NCBI RefSeq assembly: GCF_947500325.1
Contig: NZ_CANMRQ010000020.1
Span: 1-62,103 of the forward strand
DNA length: 62,103 nucleotides
Reading direction: 5' to 3'
DNA from: an uncultured Lacinutrix sp.
GTDB taxonomy: Bacteria; Bacteroidota; Bacteroidia; Flavobacteriales; Flavobacteriaceae
Shown here: positions 25,497 to 35,790 of the stretch, one piece after another
Numbering within the stretch: the stretch's first letter is position 1
Layout of the letters: every line of letters begins with the position of its first letter
Notes under the pieces: generated by a model
Told to the model about the DNA's origin: nothing
The model's input: only the letters and a program-made list of their open reading frames with translations
Database searches by the model: none
Translations under genes and position numbers: made by a program

Positions 25497-27923
25497 ATGA
25501 TCAGGAATTATTTAAAAATTGCTTGGAGAAGTCTTCAAAAAAACAAACTCCAAACTGGAATTAATCTATTAGGATTAACTATTGGTACTGTATGTTGTTT
25601 GAGTATTCTAATATATGTTTTTGCACAATTGGGTTATGATAATCATCATGATAATGCAGATACTATATATAGAGTAAGAACTATTATCGACGATCCTAGT
25701 ACACCTCAATTTAATGCAGCATCAAGTGGACCACCAATTGCGTTTGCAATGAAAGAAGATTTTCCAGAGGTGGTAGAGGCTGCAAGACTTGTATACATGG
25801 GTGAAGGGACAGAAGAATTAATTAGAGCAACAGATAGTAACAATGGTTTTTATGAACCAAGAGGCTATTTAGCCGATGCTACAGTTTTCAATATCTTTAA
25901 GTTCAATTTTATTGAAGGCAACTCTAGTAATGCTTTAGTAAAGCCTAATACAGTAGTTTTGTCTTCTTCTTTAGCAAAAAAACTCTTTGGTAGTGTCCCT
26001 GCTTTAAACAAGACTATTATCTCAGGTAGTGGTGAGGCACAATTAACATTAACTGTTACAGGTGTTTTTGATGATGATAATCATGAAAAGTCACATATAA
26101 ACCCAAACTATTTAGTGACAATGAACACTCCTGGTCTAGCTGAATTTGTTAGGACAAATCAAAATTTTGCAACTCAAAATTTTATTTATAGCTATGTTAA
26201 GCTAAATACAGCAGATAATGAGACATTAGTAGAGCGTAAATTACCAGCATTTTTAAATACTAGAGGTGCTAAAGATTTTGCTACAGTTGGTTTTAAAAAA
26301 CAACTTGTTTTACAAAAAGTTAGTGACATTCACTTGCATTCAAAAGGAATATCAAGACAAATTGGTCCGGTTTCAGATATTAGTTATTTATATTTATTAA
26401 TTACACTAGCCTTATTTATACAACTGGTAGCTTGTGTGAATTTTATTAATTTAAGTACAGCAAGAGCCAATAAACGCGCTAAAGAAATAGGTGTTAGAAA
26501 AACTATAGGAGCAGATAAAAAGTCATTAATAGGTCAGTTTTTAGGAGAATCTGTATTATTATCACTATTTGCAACACTTATAAGTATTCCAGTTACAGTA
26601 TTATTATTGCCTTTGGTAAATCAATTAACTCAGGGTAATGTAAATTATACGGCATTATTAGATTGGAGAATTTTAGTTATTTTATTGATTCTAGGCGTGG
26701 TTACTGGATTAATAGCAGGTATATATCCAGCATTAATTTTATCTTCAATAAAACCAATACGAATATTAAAAAGTTCTATGGCTTTTAAACCAGGCGGAAC
26801 ATTATTTCGTAAAGCATTAGTTGTTTTTCAGTTTATTATTTCTATTGGTTTAATAGCTACTGTATCTATTATTACGGAGCAAGTACGTTTTGCTCAAAAT
26901 AAAGATATGGGTTATAATAAAGACAATTTAATAGCAATTCGTTTAGGAACAGAAGAAGCTTTTACGCAATACGAAACTTTAAAAGCAAATATTAGTCAGA
27001 TTTCTGGAGTAAAATCGGTGTCTGGTTGTAATTTATATCCTTCTCAATTTGTTCGAGGCGATTTAGGAGCGCATTTGCCAGGAGGAGATTCTAAGAATCA
27101 AATCTTAGTAAAACACAATGGTGTTAATTCAGATTATCTAAAAACTGTAGGGACTAAACTTTTAGCAGGGAGAGAATTAAAGAGTGAAGATACAAATCAG
27201 ATAATAGTTAATAAAGCAACATTAGATGCTTTGGGTATTAAACTAGAAAATGCTATTGGATCTAATATTTTATCTGCTTATGAAAATGAAACTGATACCT
27301 ATGAAATTGTAGGAGTAACAGAAAACTTTCATTTTGCTTCTTTAAAAGAAGCGGTAGAGCCATTAATGATGTATTTAGATAATAGCTTAGAATGGTTAGT
27401 AGTTAAAACAGAAACCAAAGATTTTGAAAATATTCTTAATCAAATGGAAACTGTTTGGAAACAAACTAATAAAACAACGCCTTTTGTACACACATTTGTA
27501 GATAAAGAAACAGAAAAACTAATCGCAGAAGAGAAACGTTTAGCAAATATTTCGGTTGTATTTACAACGCTAGCAATATTAATTAGCTGCCTAGGTTTAT
27601 TTGGGTTAATTTCTTTTATGGCAGAACAAAAAAAGAAAGAAATAGGCATTCGAAAAGTGTTGGGAGCTAAAGTAAGTACCGTTATGAAAATGCTAACTAA
27701 AGATTTTTTTATTCTTCTAATTGTAGCGTTAATAATAGCAACACCATTAGCGTATTATTTAATGGATAATTGGTTGGCAAACTACACTTATAGAATATCT
27801 ATTAACTGGTGGGTTTTTATAATAGCAGGTTTACTAACTATGTTTATAACAATGCTAACAGTAAGTATTCAGGCTTTTAAAGCTTCAACAGCTAATCCTG
27901 TAAATTCTTTACGCACAGAATAG
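25497..27923 (+). CDS. FtsX/MacB-type ABC permease 3
   Basis: 808 residues with two FtsX units. The N-terminal helix lies at about 22-44, the first coupling stretch is RAKEIGVRKTIGADKKSL (about 324-341) and the second is KKKEIGIRKVLGAKVSTVM (about 715-733). It ends ANPVNSLRTE. The 5' spacer from permease 2 carries the sequence ATCAATC twice. Confidence 0.92.
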   Translation: MIRNYLKIAWRSLQKNKLQTGINLLGLTIGTVCCLSILIYVFAQLGYDNHHDNADTIYRVRTIIDDPSTPQFNAASSGPPIAFAMKEDFPEVVEAARLVYMGEGTEELIRATDSNNGFYEPRGYLADATVFNIFKFNFIEGNSSNALVKPNTVVLSSSLAKKLFGSVPALNKTIISGSGEAQLTLTVTGVFDDDNHEKSHINPNYLVTMNTPGLAEFVRTNQNFATQNFIYSYVKLNTADNETLVERKLPAFLNTRGAKDFATVGFKKQLVLQKVSDIHLHSKGISRQIGPVSDISYLYLLITLALFIQLVACVNFINLSTARANKRAKEIGVRKTIGADKKSLIGQFLGESVLLSLFATLISIPVTVLLLPLVNQLTQGNVNYTALLDWRILVILLILGVVTGLIAGIYPALILSSIKPIRILKSSMAFKPGGTLFRKALVVFQFIISIGLIATVSIITEQVRFAQNKDMGYNKDNLIAIRLGTEEAFTQYETLKANISQISGVKSVSGCNLYPSQFVRGDLGAHLPGGDSKNQILVKHNGVNSDYLKTVGTKLLAGRELKSEDTNQIIVNKATLDALGIKLENAIGSNILSAYENETDTYEIVGVTENFHFASLKEAVEPLMMYLDNSLEWLVVKTETKDFENILNQMETVWKQTNKTTPFVHTFVDKETEKLIAEEKRLANISVVFTTLAILISCLGLFGLISFMAEQKKKEIGIRKVLGAKVSTVMKMLTKDFFILLIVALIIATPLAYYLMDNWLANYTYRISINWWVFIIAGLLTMFITMLTVSIQAFKASTANPVNSLRTE

Positions 27924-27950
27924 ATCAATCAATCAATCAATCAAAACATA

Positions 27951-30335
27951 ATGATTAAAAACCACATAAAAATATCCCTTCGTAATTTGTCAAAGAACAA
28001 ACTGCTATCTACACTTAATCTCTTGGGTTTAAGTATAGGAATAGGTAGTGTTTTAACTTTGTTTTTTTCGGTATATGCATATTATAATGCAGACTCTAAT
28101 ATTGAGGATCAAGAAAATATATACTACCTGAAAACAACAACCACTGCAGGTGATGCCTATAAGCAAACGCCATATCCGTTGCTAAAAGAAATAATTAAAT
28201 CATCACCAGAAGTTATTGCTGCTACTCATTTGCAAAACTGGAACCAACCTTGGCTAGAATATAATGAATCTGAATTTCAAGAAAGGACAAATTATGTAGA
28301 ACCTGAGTTTTTTCAAGTTTTTTCTTTGCCATTAAAACATGGTAATCCACAGACAGCTTTGAAAGAAAAGTATTCTATAGTCCTTACAAATAACGTTAGT
28401 CAGAAAATATTTGGAGACAAAAATCCTGTTGGAAAAACCCTTAAGGTAAATGATAGTTTAAATCTAAATGTGACAGGAGTTCTAGAGTCTATAAGTCCTT
28501 ATTCTGCATTTCGTCTTGGTGTTCTTATGCCTACAGAACTGTTGGAAGATAATCCAGATTTCGTAGCCCGAGCTAACTGGAACGATAGTTTTTCACTTAA
28601 TTATTTACACCTAAGATCTACCACTAATATAGAACAGTTTGAAAGTCGTGTCGAAGAATTAATCAAAAAAAATTATAAAGATCCAGATCTAATAGCATCG
28701 ATAAAACTAATGCCATTTGCAGGTATGAGAACCGATTCTATTCCGGTAGTTGATACCATTATTAGCGGATGTATTGCCGCATCGGTATTTATATTACTTA
28801 TTGTGCTTATCAATTTACTCAACTTAAATACTTCTACAATGCATCGTCGTACTAAAGATATAAGTGTTCGCAAAATATTGGGTAGTAGTAAGAAACATAT
28901 AATAGTACAATTTTGTATTGAAAATGGAATCTTGGTATTGGTATCTATCTTTATTTCAGGACTATTGTTTTTAGGCTTTTTGTTACCCAAACTGAACAAT
29001 ATATACGGTGCAGATTTTGGTAAAATTTCTTTTAATATAATAAATGATTATCCTGTAATTTTATTTACTGTTTTGTTGGGAATAGTAGTTACTTTAATAG
29101 TTGGTATACTTCCGACACTAAGGCTTATCTCAATACCAATATCTACTGGAATTAAAGGGAAGCTAAATACAATTAAAAGTAATTTTTTAGTTCGTAATTC
29201 ATTTATTGTTCTGCAGTTCTCTATAGCTATTCTATTCATATGTGTTGCGATTATATTAAATAACCAAATCGGTTTTATGAAAAATGCTTCTTTAGGTTTT
29301 AATAAAGAAAATGTTATTGTGGGAAACATTGATTTAGAATTTAAAAATGAAGCATTTGCTACATCAAAGCTTAATGACCTATATAGTAAACTCGAATCAA
29401 ACCCTTACGTTAAAAATTACTCGATTAGTGAAGTAGTTCCTTCTAATTATAATTTTTCCTATACTCAGTTTTATGATCCTGAAACAGATACAGAAATGCG
29501 TACTAGGTATGCACGTACAGACGATGGGTATTTAAAAACCTTAGAAATTCCATTGGTAATGGGAAGAGATTTTGATGAAAATCTGGATAAAGCAGATAGT
29601 TACCCAGTAATAATCAATAAGACAGCGTTGAAAGTTTTAGGGTGGGAATCTATTGAAGGAAAACGATTAAAAGGGAAAGGTAGTAGTGGTGTAGGTTATT
29701 CTGTAGTTGGAGTAATGGATGATTTTCATTATCAGGATATGCAAAATGAAATAGAACCATTAATACATTTTTATAGAGGTAAAGATGCTTTAGCTTACCA
29801 TAAATTTCTTTCGGTAAGAGTTACAAAAGGACATGAGAGTGATGTTCAAGAATTTATTGCCAATAGATTTGATAATATAAGTTCCAGAAGGCAATATGAA
29901 CAGCAATATTTAACAGATAAGGTTAGTGCTCAATATCGATTAATTGAAGGCATGTTGAAAACGGTAAATGTGGTAGCACTTTTAACAATATTTATTTCGT
30001 GTTTGGGTATGTTTGGTCTTATTTCTTTTATGGCTAAACGACGTATAAAAGAAATAGGAATTCGAAAAGTTCTAGGTGCAGGCGTTGTAAAAATTGTAAT
30101 ACTACTATCTAAAGATTACATTTTACTTGTTGGTATAGCTTCTGTTATAGCTTTTCCAATAGCATGGTATTCTATGAATGCTTGGTTAATGGATTTTGCT
30201 TATAGTATTTCTCTAAAATGGTGGATGTTTGGACTTAGTGGATTCATAGCTCTACTTATAGCATCTTTTACTGTAGGAATTCAAGCATTAAAATCGGCAA
30301 CTGTTAACCCAACTAAAAGTTTGAAGACTGAGTAA
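27951..30335 (+). CDS. FtsX/MacB-type ABC permease 4
   Basis: 794 residues with two FtsX units. This is the most divergent of the five: its first coupling stretch is RTKDISVRKILGSSKKHI (Ile-Ser in place of Ile/Val-Gly) and its second is RIKEIGIRKVLGAGVVKI. The first periplasmic domain is shorter. It is preceded by five tandem ATCA units (27924-27943). Confidence 0.91.
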   Translation: MIKNHIKISLRNLSKNKLLSTLNLLGLSIGIGSVLTLFFSVYAYYNADSNIEDQENIYYLKTTTTAGDAYKQTPYPLLKEIIKSSPEVIAATHLQNWNQPWLEYNESEFQERTNYVEPEFFQVFSLPLKHGNPQTALKEKYSIVLTNNVSQKIFGDKNPVGKTLKVNDSLNLNVTGVLESISPYSAFRLGVLMPTELLEDNPDFVARANWNDSFSLNYLHLRSTTNIEQFESRVEELIKKNYKDPDLIASIKLMPFAGMRTDSIPVVDTIISGCIAASVFILLIVLINLLNLNTSTMHRRTKDISVRKILGSSKKHIIVQFCIENGILVLVSIFISGLLFLGFLLPKLNNIYGADFGKISFNIINDYPVILFTVLLGIVVTLIVGILPTLRLISIPISTGIKGKLNTIKSNFLVRNSFIVLQFSIAILFICVAIILNNQIGFMKNASLGFNKENVIVGNIDLEFKNEAFATSKLNDLYSKLESNPYVKNYSISEVVPSNYNFSYTQFYDPETDTEMRTRYARTDDGYLKTLEIPLVMGRDFDENLDKADSYPVIINKTALKVLGWESIEGKRLKGKGSSGVGYSVVGVMDDFHYQDMQNEIEPLIHFYRGKDALAYHKFLSVRVTKGHESDVQEFIANRFDNISSRRQYEQQYLTDKVSAQYRLIEGMLKTVNVVALLTIFISCLGMFGLISFMAKRRIKEIGIRKVLGAGVVKIVILLSKDYILLVGIASVIAFPIAWYSMNAWLMDFAYSISLKWWMFGLSGFIALLIASFTVGIQALKSATVNPTKSLKTE

Positions 30336-30383
30336 AGCTGTCATTAAAGTAAAAAAGAAATATCAATCAAAAAATCGAATATT

Positions 30384-32741
30384 ATGATTTTAAATTATAT
30401 AAAAATAGCCTTCCGTAGTTTACGTAAAAATAAAGGCTACAGTTTTTTAAATATTTTTGGCTTAGCTATAGGTATTACTTGTGCTAGTTTAATTTTTTTA
30501 TGGGTAGAAGATGAAATGAGTTTTAATTCATCTTTTGAAAACCAAGACCAAGTCTTTTATTTACCAACTAATCAAAATTATGAAGGCGAGTGGCGAACAT
30601 TCTATTCAACTCCAGGACCATTGGCTCAGGATATGAAAAATGAAGTCCCAGGCATTATAAGAGCTACAAGATCTAGTAATGAAGAACGTTTGTTTACGGT
30701 AGGTGATAATGCTATAAGTAGAAGAGGTCGTTATGCAGATGTGGATTTTTTACACATTTTTAACTTAAAGTTTATTGAAGGAAATAGGGAAGAAGCTTTT
30801 AATAATCCTGAGGCTATTGTATTAACCCAAGATACTGCAGAAGAACTTTTTGGGAAAAATGAAAAAGTGCTTGGTAAAACAATAAAAATGAGTAATAAAG
30901 ATACTTATTTAATTACAGGAGTTATTGAAAATTTACCAAAAAATGTATCGTTTCCATTTAATTGGATAGCACCATTTGAACGTTATAGTGATGGTGCAGA
31001 ATGGATGACCGAATATGGTAGTAATTTCTCAGATACTTTTGTAGAGTTATCTCCTGAAGCAAATTTTGAGACTGTAGATGAGCGTGTTCGCGCAATAATT
31101 CCTGAAAAAGCTGAAAGTCCAGACACTTATGCATGGCTACATAGTGTTAAAGATTGGCATTTGCGTTCGCGTTTTGAAGGCGGTAAAATTGTTGGAGGTC
31201 GTATAACATACGTACGGCTATTTACCATAATTGCATTGATAATTTTATTTATTGCATGCATTAATTTTATGAACCTGTCTACTGCTAGAAGTGAAAAACG
31301 GGCGAACGAAGTTGGAGTAAGAAAAGCTATGGGTTCTAGTCGCCCTCGATTAATGTTTCAGTTTGTAGCAGAAGCCTTAATAATGTCTTTTATAGCGTCA
31401 ATAGTAAGTGTCTTATTCTTATTTATTTTGTTGCCACAATTTAATTTATTAATTGGTAAAGATTTAACGTTAGGCTTAACAGAACCACTTCATTTAGGCC
31501 TTTTATTAACAATTACAGTGTTTTGTGGTTTGTTTGCTGGTTTATATCCTGCTTTTTATTTGTCATCTTTTAAGCCTGTTGATGTTTTAAAAGGAATTAA
31601 ATCAACAAATACTTCGGCGTCTTTTATTCGTAAAGGATTAGTGGTTGGGCAATTTACCGTTTCTATTGTATTTATTATAAGTACTATTATAGTATATCAG
31701 CAAATTCAATACGCTAAAAACCGAGATCTTGGGTATAATAAAGAGCAACTTATAAGAATTAGAGCTAATGAAGAAATAAAAGATAAGTTTAATGTTATTT
31801 CTCAAGATTTAAAAAATACAGGAATGGTTGTTAATAGTGCTTTAAGTAATTCTAGACTATTAGATGGAGGTAATAATGGTTCTGGCTTTGAATGGGATGG
31901 AGGCACAAATACAGAAGATATTTTAATTTCATTTAGGAATATTAATTCATCCTTTTTTGAAACTACAGGAATTAAGCTAAAAGAAGGACGGAATTTTAAG
32001 GAGAATGTAGATCTAGATAGTATTAGTCTTATAATATCTCAATCTTTAGCTAATCTTATGGGAAAAGATAATGTTATTGGAAAAACGATTTCTAGAGGAA
32101 ACGAAAATTACACTGTAATAGGAGTTACAAATGATTATCAATATGGAAATATGTATAGTAAAACCAGTGACCCTGTTATGTTTATTAATAACCCCAATTT
32201 TGCACGTTTTATGTTTATTAAAACTATAGCAGGGAAACCTGTAAACGAAGTGCTTTCTAAAATAGAAAGTGTTTTTAAAAAGCATAACCCAGCTTATCCT
32301 TTTGAATATGCATTTGTAGATGAAGGTTTTAACGCAAAGTTTAAAAATGAACAGTTAGTAGGTGAACTTTCTCAAATATTTGCACTGTTAGCTATTTTAA
32401 TTTCTTGTTTAGGTTTGTTTGGTTTATCTGCTTATACTGCAGAGCAACGCCGAAAAGAAATAGGAGTACGTAAGGTATTAGGTTCAAGTATTTCAGGGAT
32501 TGTTAAACTGTTATCTAAAGATTTTTTAAGACTGGTAGTTATATCAATAATAATAGCAGTTCCAATAGCTTGGCTATTAATGAGTAACTGGCTCCAAGAT
32601 TTCGCCTATCGTATAGAAATTAATTGGTGGATTTTTGTTATTGCTGGTACTATAGCAATATTAATTGCAATGGCTACAGTTAGTTTTCAGGCAATTAAAT
32701 CTGCAATTGCAAACCCAGTTAATAGCTTAAAAACAGAATAA
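30384..32741 (+). CDS. FtsX/MacB-type ABC permease 5
   Basis: 785 residues with two FtsX units. The coupling stretches are RANEVGVRKAMGSSRPRL (about 306-323) and RRKEIGVRKVLGSSISGI (about 692-709). Its central and C-terminal parts most resemble permease 1 (for example GGRITYVRLF compared with GGRIENVWLF), which suggests these two share a recent ancestor. Confidence 0.92.
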   Translation: MILNYIKIAFRSLRKNKGYSFLNIFGLAIGITCASLIFLWVEDEMSFNSSFENQDQVFYLPTNQNYEGEWRTFYSTPGPLAQDMKNEVPGIIRATRSSNEERLFTVGDNAISRRGRYADVDFLHIFNLKFIEGNREEAFNNPEAIVLTQDTAEELFGKNEKVLGKTIKMSNKDTYLITGVIENLPKNVSFPFNWIAPFERYSDGAEWMTEYGSNFSDTFVELSPEANFETVDERVRAIIPEKAESPDTYAWLHSVKDWHLRSRFEGGKIVGGRITYVRLFTIIALIILFIACINFMNLSTARSEKRANEVGVRKAMGSSRPRLMFQFVAEALIMSFIASIVSVLFLFILLPQFNLLIGKDLTLGLTEPLHLGLLLTITVFCGLFAGLYPAFYLSSFKPVDVLKGIKSTNTSASFIRKGLVVGQFTVSIVFIISTIIVYQQIQYAKNRDLGYNKEQLIRIRANEEIKDKFNVISQDLKNTGMVVNSALSNSRLLDGGNNGSGFEWDGGTNTEDILISFRNINSSFFETTGIKLKEGRNFKENVDLDSISLIISQSLANLMGKDNVIGKTISRGNENYTVIGVTNDYQYGNMYSKTSDPVMFINNPNFARFMFIKTIAGKPVNEVLSKIESVFKKHNPAYPFEYAFVDEGFNAKFKNEQLVGELSQIFALLAILISCLGLFGLSAYTAEQRRKEIGVRKVLGSSISGIVKLLSKDFLRLVVISIIIAVPIAWLLMSNWLQDFAYRIEINWWIFVIAGTIAILIAMATVSFQAIKSAIANPVNSLKTE

Positions 32742-32785
32742 AATTAAATACATAAAAAGCATCATTAATTAAAAAATAAGAAATC

Positions 32786-33529
32786 ATGAAAAATTTAAAA
32801 TACTGTTTAGTAGCTTTTTTAATAAGTGCTATGCAACTAGTTGCTTCTCAAACAGAAAAAGCTGTAAACTCTTTTAATAAAGTTGTTATTAGTCCACATA
32901 TAGAAGCAGTTCTAGTTGAAGGTAATACAGAATCTGTTTTAATAAAAGATAATACACTAACAGACGATATAGTAAATATTGAAGTAAAAGGAAAGACATT
33001 AAGAGTATATCTAGATGATGCAAAAGAAGTTACTAAAACAGAAACAGTTATAAAAAATGGAATTAAACAGCAAGTTCCTATTTATAAAAATAAAGTGTTA
33101 ACAGTTGAAATAACATATAAAACGTTAGAAGTTTTATCAATTAGAGGAGAGCAAAAAACACAATGTAAAAGTTCTATAAAGCAAGACGATTTTAGCCTTA
33201 AAATTTATGGCGAATCTCAAGTTGTATTAGATGATGTAGTATTAAGTGATTTAGATATAGTTATTTATGGCGAAAGTCAATTGATGATTAAAAAAGGAAC
33301 TACTAATAAGCAAAAAATAATAGCCTATGGAGAAAGTAATGTCAATCTATTAAATGTAGAAAATAAAACATCAAAATTAAGAGCATATGGTGAAGCAGAA
33401 TTTAAAATAAATGCTTCAGAAGAAATAAAAATAACAGCTTATGGTGATGCAACATTAGAACATAAAGGGAATGCATCTATAAAAAGAGGAATTGCTATAG
33501 GCGATATTGATATTTCTCAAATAGATTAA
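32786..33529 (+). CDS. GIN-domain (DUF2807) secreted protein
   Basis: 247 residues with a signal peptide (about 1-22, cleaved after VASQ). The rest is a right-handed beta-helix-like GIN domain: FNKVVISPHIEAVLVEGN is the usual entry, followed by repeating turns each marked by YGE/YGD (IYGESQ, IYGESQ, AYGESN, AYGEAE, AYGDAT). Such head-GIN proteins are widespread periplasmic or surface proteins in Bacteroidetes without known activity. The gene sits inside the transport operon between permease 5 and the second ATPase, so it may be cargo or an accessory protein. Confidence 0.88.
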   Translation: MKNLKYCLVAFLISAMQLVASQTEKAVNSFNKVVISPHIEAVLVEGNTESVLIKDNTLTDDIVNIEVKGKTLRVYLDDAKEVTKTETVIKNGIKQQVPIYKNKVLTVEITYKTLEVLSIRGEQKTQCKSSIKQDDFSLKIYGESQVVLDDVVLSDLDIVIYGESQLMIKKGTTNKQKIIAYGESNVNLLNVENKTSKLRAYGEAEFKINASEEIKITAYGDATLEHKGNASIKRGIAIGDIDISQID

Positions 33530-33575
33530 TTCAAGATATAATCAATTGTCAATCATCAAATAAAACAAATCATAT

Positions 33576-34244
33576 ATGATACTAAAACTTAACAACGCAT
33601 CTAAAATAGTTAACTCAGGTAGCAACAAAATAGCATTATTAGATAATATTAATTTAAATGTTGAAGAAGGTGAATTTATTTCATTAATGGGACCTTCAGG
33701 ATCTGGTAAATCGACACTTTTAAATTGTATTGGTATGCTAGATAATTTTACCGAAGGCACCTATGCTTTTTTAGATGAGTCAGTGCATACAATGAAAGAA
33801 AGACAAAGATCTAAGTTGTATAAAGAATACATCGGCTTTGTTTTTCAAGCTTATCATTTAATTGATGAATTAACAGTTTACGAAAATATAGAAACACCAT
33901 TATTATATAAAAACGTGAAGTCTTCAGAAAGAAAAGCGCTAGTAGCAGATATTTTAGATCGTTTTAACATAGTTGGGAAAAAAGATCTGTTTCCAGTACA
34001 GTTAAGCGGTGGACAACAGCAATTGGTTGGTATAGCAAGAGCTTTAATAGGTAGCCCAAAACTAATTTTAGCAGATGAGCCTACAGGCAATTTAAACTCT
34101 AAGCAAAGCGAAGAAATTATGGAGTTATTTACAGCGTTAAATAAAGAAGGAGTTACCATTATTCAAGCCACACATTCCGAGAAAAATGCAAGCTACGGTT
34201 CAAGAATTATTAACCTTTTAGATGGCAATATTGTCGTTGAATAA
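33576..34244 (+). CDS. MacB/LolD-type ABC ATPase (second)
   Basis: 222 residues. Walker A is GPSGSGKST, the Q loop is FVFQAYHLIDELTVYENI, the signature is LSGGQQQLVGIARAL, Walker B is LILADEPTGNLNSK and the H loop is QATHSEKNA. Compared with the first ATPase, the residue after LSGGQQQ is Leu instead of Arg and the D-loop Asp is Asn (GNLNS versus GNLDS). Both are unusual and may lower activity. A second ATPase for one operon suggests some permeases use a separate or mixed ATPase pair. Confidence 0.92.
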   Translation: MILKLNNASKIVNSGSNKIALLDNINLNVEEGEFISLMGPSGSGKSTLLNCIGMLDNFTEGTYAFLDESVHTMKERQRSKLYKEYIGFVFQAYHLIDELTVYENIETPLLYKNVKSSERKALVADILDRFNIVGKKDLFPVQLSGGQQQLVGIARALIGSPKLILADEPTGNLNSKQSEEIMELFTALNKEGVTIIQATHSEKNASYGSRIINLLDGNIVVE

Positions 34245-34253
34245 TTTGTTATT

Positions 34254-35675
34254 ATGTCTATAAAAGCAACTCTATATATCGGTTTTTATTTACTGTTTTC
34301 ATTAGCTTTTTCACAATCTAAAACTTTAAAAAGTTATACTTTAGATGATTGTATTACGATCGCTTTAGAAAATAATTTAGATTTAAAATCTTCAATATTA
34401 AATGCTAAAACAGCAAAGGTTAACTATCAACAATCTAAAGCAAATATTTTACCTTCTTTAAATGGTAATTATAATATTGGTGTAAACAATGGAAGAAGTA
34501 TTGATCCATTTACTAATGATTTTATTAATCAAGAACTAACATTCTCTAATGCACGATTAAATTTAGATGCTACTATTTTTAATGGTTTTAGAATGTTAAA
34601 TACAGCTAAGCAACAACGTTTAAATAAACAAGCTTCAGAAATGGAAATAGAAGATGCTAAACAAACATTAACTTTAAATGTTACTTTAGCGTATTTGCAA
34701 GTTTTAAATAGTCAAGATGTGCTTGCGCTAGCAAAAAAAAGAATAGAAACAACAAATAAACAATATAAAAGACAAGAAGACCTATTTAAAGAAGAAGTAG
34801 GTAATCCTGCAGATTTTGCTGATATAAAAGGGCAAAAGACAATGGACGAAACCGCTATTTTAATGTCTGAAAGTGCATTAAAAAACGCAAAATTAAACTT
34901 AATTCAATTACTTAACTTAAAAGAAGATATTGATATTGAGACTACAGATATTCTGTTAGATTTTGAAAGTTATAAATTATCTTCAAAAGAGGTGTTTAAC
35001 GATGCCATAAAAAATTTAGCAACTTTTAAAGCAAAAGAATTAAGACTTGAAGCTTCAAAAAAAGGAATAAGTATTGCTAAAGCTCAATTTACTCCAGAGA
35101 TTTCTTTTTTTGGTCAATTAAATACCAACTATTCTAGTATAGCAGAAACTTTTACAGCCACAGGCACAAGTATTATAGAAACGGGTGATTTTGTCACCAT
35201 TAATGGGCAAAATAGTCCTGTTTTAACTAATCAAGCACAATTTGAAGGTAAACGTATTGATTTTGCAGATCAATTTGATAATAATTTAAATACAGTAGTA
35301 GGATTATCTGTTCAAATTCCATTATTTAATGGTTTTAGAGCAAAAAATAATGTAGCATTAGAAAAAATTAAGGTTAAGGAATCTATAATTGAATTAGAGC
35401 GTACAGAGCAGCAAATTAAAAACGCGATTGAACAAGTACATTTTGACATGGAAACGGCCTATAAGAGGCATATTAGTTTAAAAAATCAAGTAGACGCTTT
35501 TCAAGAATCATTTCGCGTAAACGAAATACGATTCAATAATGGTGCTTCAAATTTTTTAGCATATATAACTAGTAAAAACAATCTTGAAAATGCTAAAACT
35601 AATCTGACTAACGCTAAATATGAATACTTGTTGAGAGTTAAGGTTTTAGAATTTTATAGAGGCAATATTTTTTAG
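34254..35675 (+). CDS. TolC-family outer-membrane channel protein
   Basis: 473 residues with a signal peptide (about 1-20, cleaved after AFSQ). Two OEP repeats are visible: LDDCITIALENNLDLKSSILN with YQQSKANILPSLNGNYNIG, and later KAQFTPEISFFGQLNTNY with VGLSVQIPLFNGFRAKNNVALEK. These encode the coiled-coil hairpins and beta-strands of the TolC barrel. Starting 9 nt after the second ATPase gene, it completes the tripartite system encoded from 18.6 kb. Confidence 0.93.
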   Translation: MSIKATLYIGFYLLFSLAFSQSKTLKSYTLDDCITIALENNLDLKSSILNAKTAKVNYQQSKANILPSLNGNYNIGVNNGRSIDPFTNDFINQELTFSNARLNLDATIFNGFRMLNTAKQQRLNKQASEMEIEDAKQTLTLNVTLAYLQVLNSQDVLALAKKRIETTNKQYKRQEDLFKEEVGNPADFADIKGQKTMDETAILMSESALKNAKLNLIQLLNLKEDIDIETTDILLDFESYKLSSKEVFNDAIKNLATFKAKELRLEASKKGISIAKAQFTPEISFFGQLNTNYSSIAETFTATGTSIIETGDFVTINGQNSPVLTNQAQFEGKRIDFADQFDNNLNTVVGLSVQIPLFNGFRAKNNVALEKIKVKESIIELERTEQQIKNAIEQVHFDMETAYKRHISLKNQVDAFQESFRVNEIRFNNGASNFLAYITSKNNLENAKTNLTNAKYEYLLRVKVLEFYRGNIF

Positions 35676-35790
35676 TAACTTCATAAATATATATTGTTTA
35701 AATCTTAAAGTTATTATGAATTTGTTTCTTAACAAAAAACAAAAAATTTAATTTTTCTTAAGTATTAGAGTTGTATAACTTCATAGTACA

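Noticed and set aside
33878-34159. Minus-strand frame inside the second ATPase gene
   Set aside because: The sense strand has every ABC motif intact. The antisense frame has no promoter or family resemblance.
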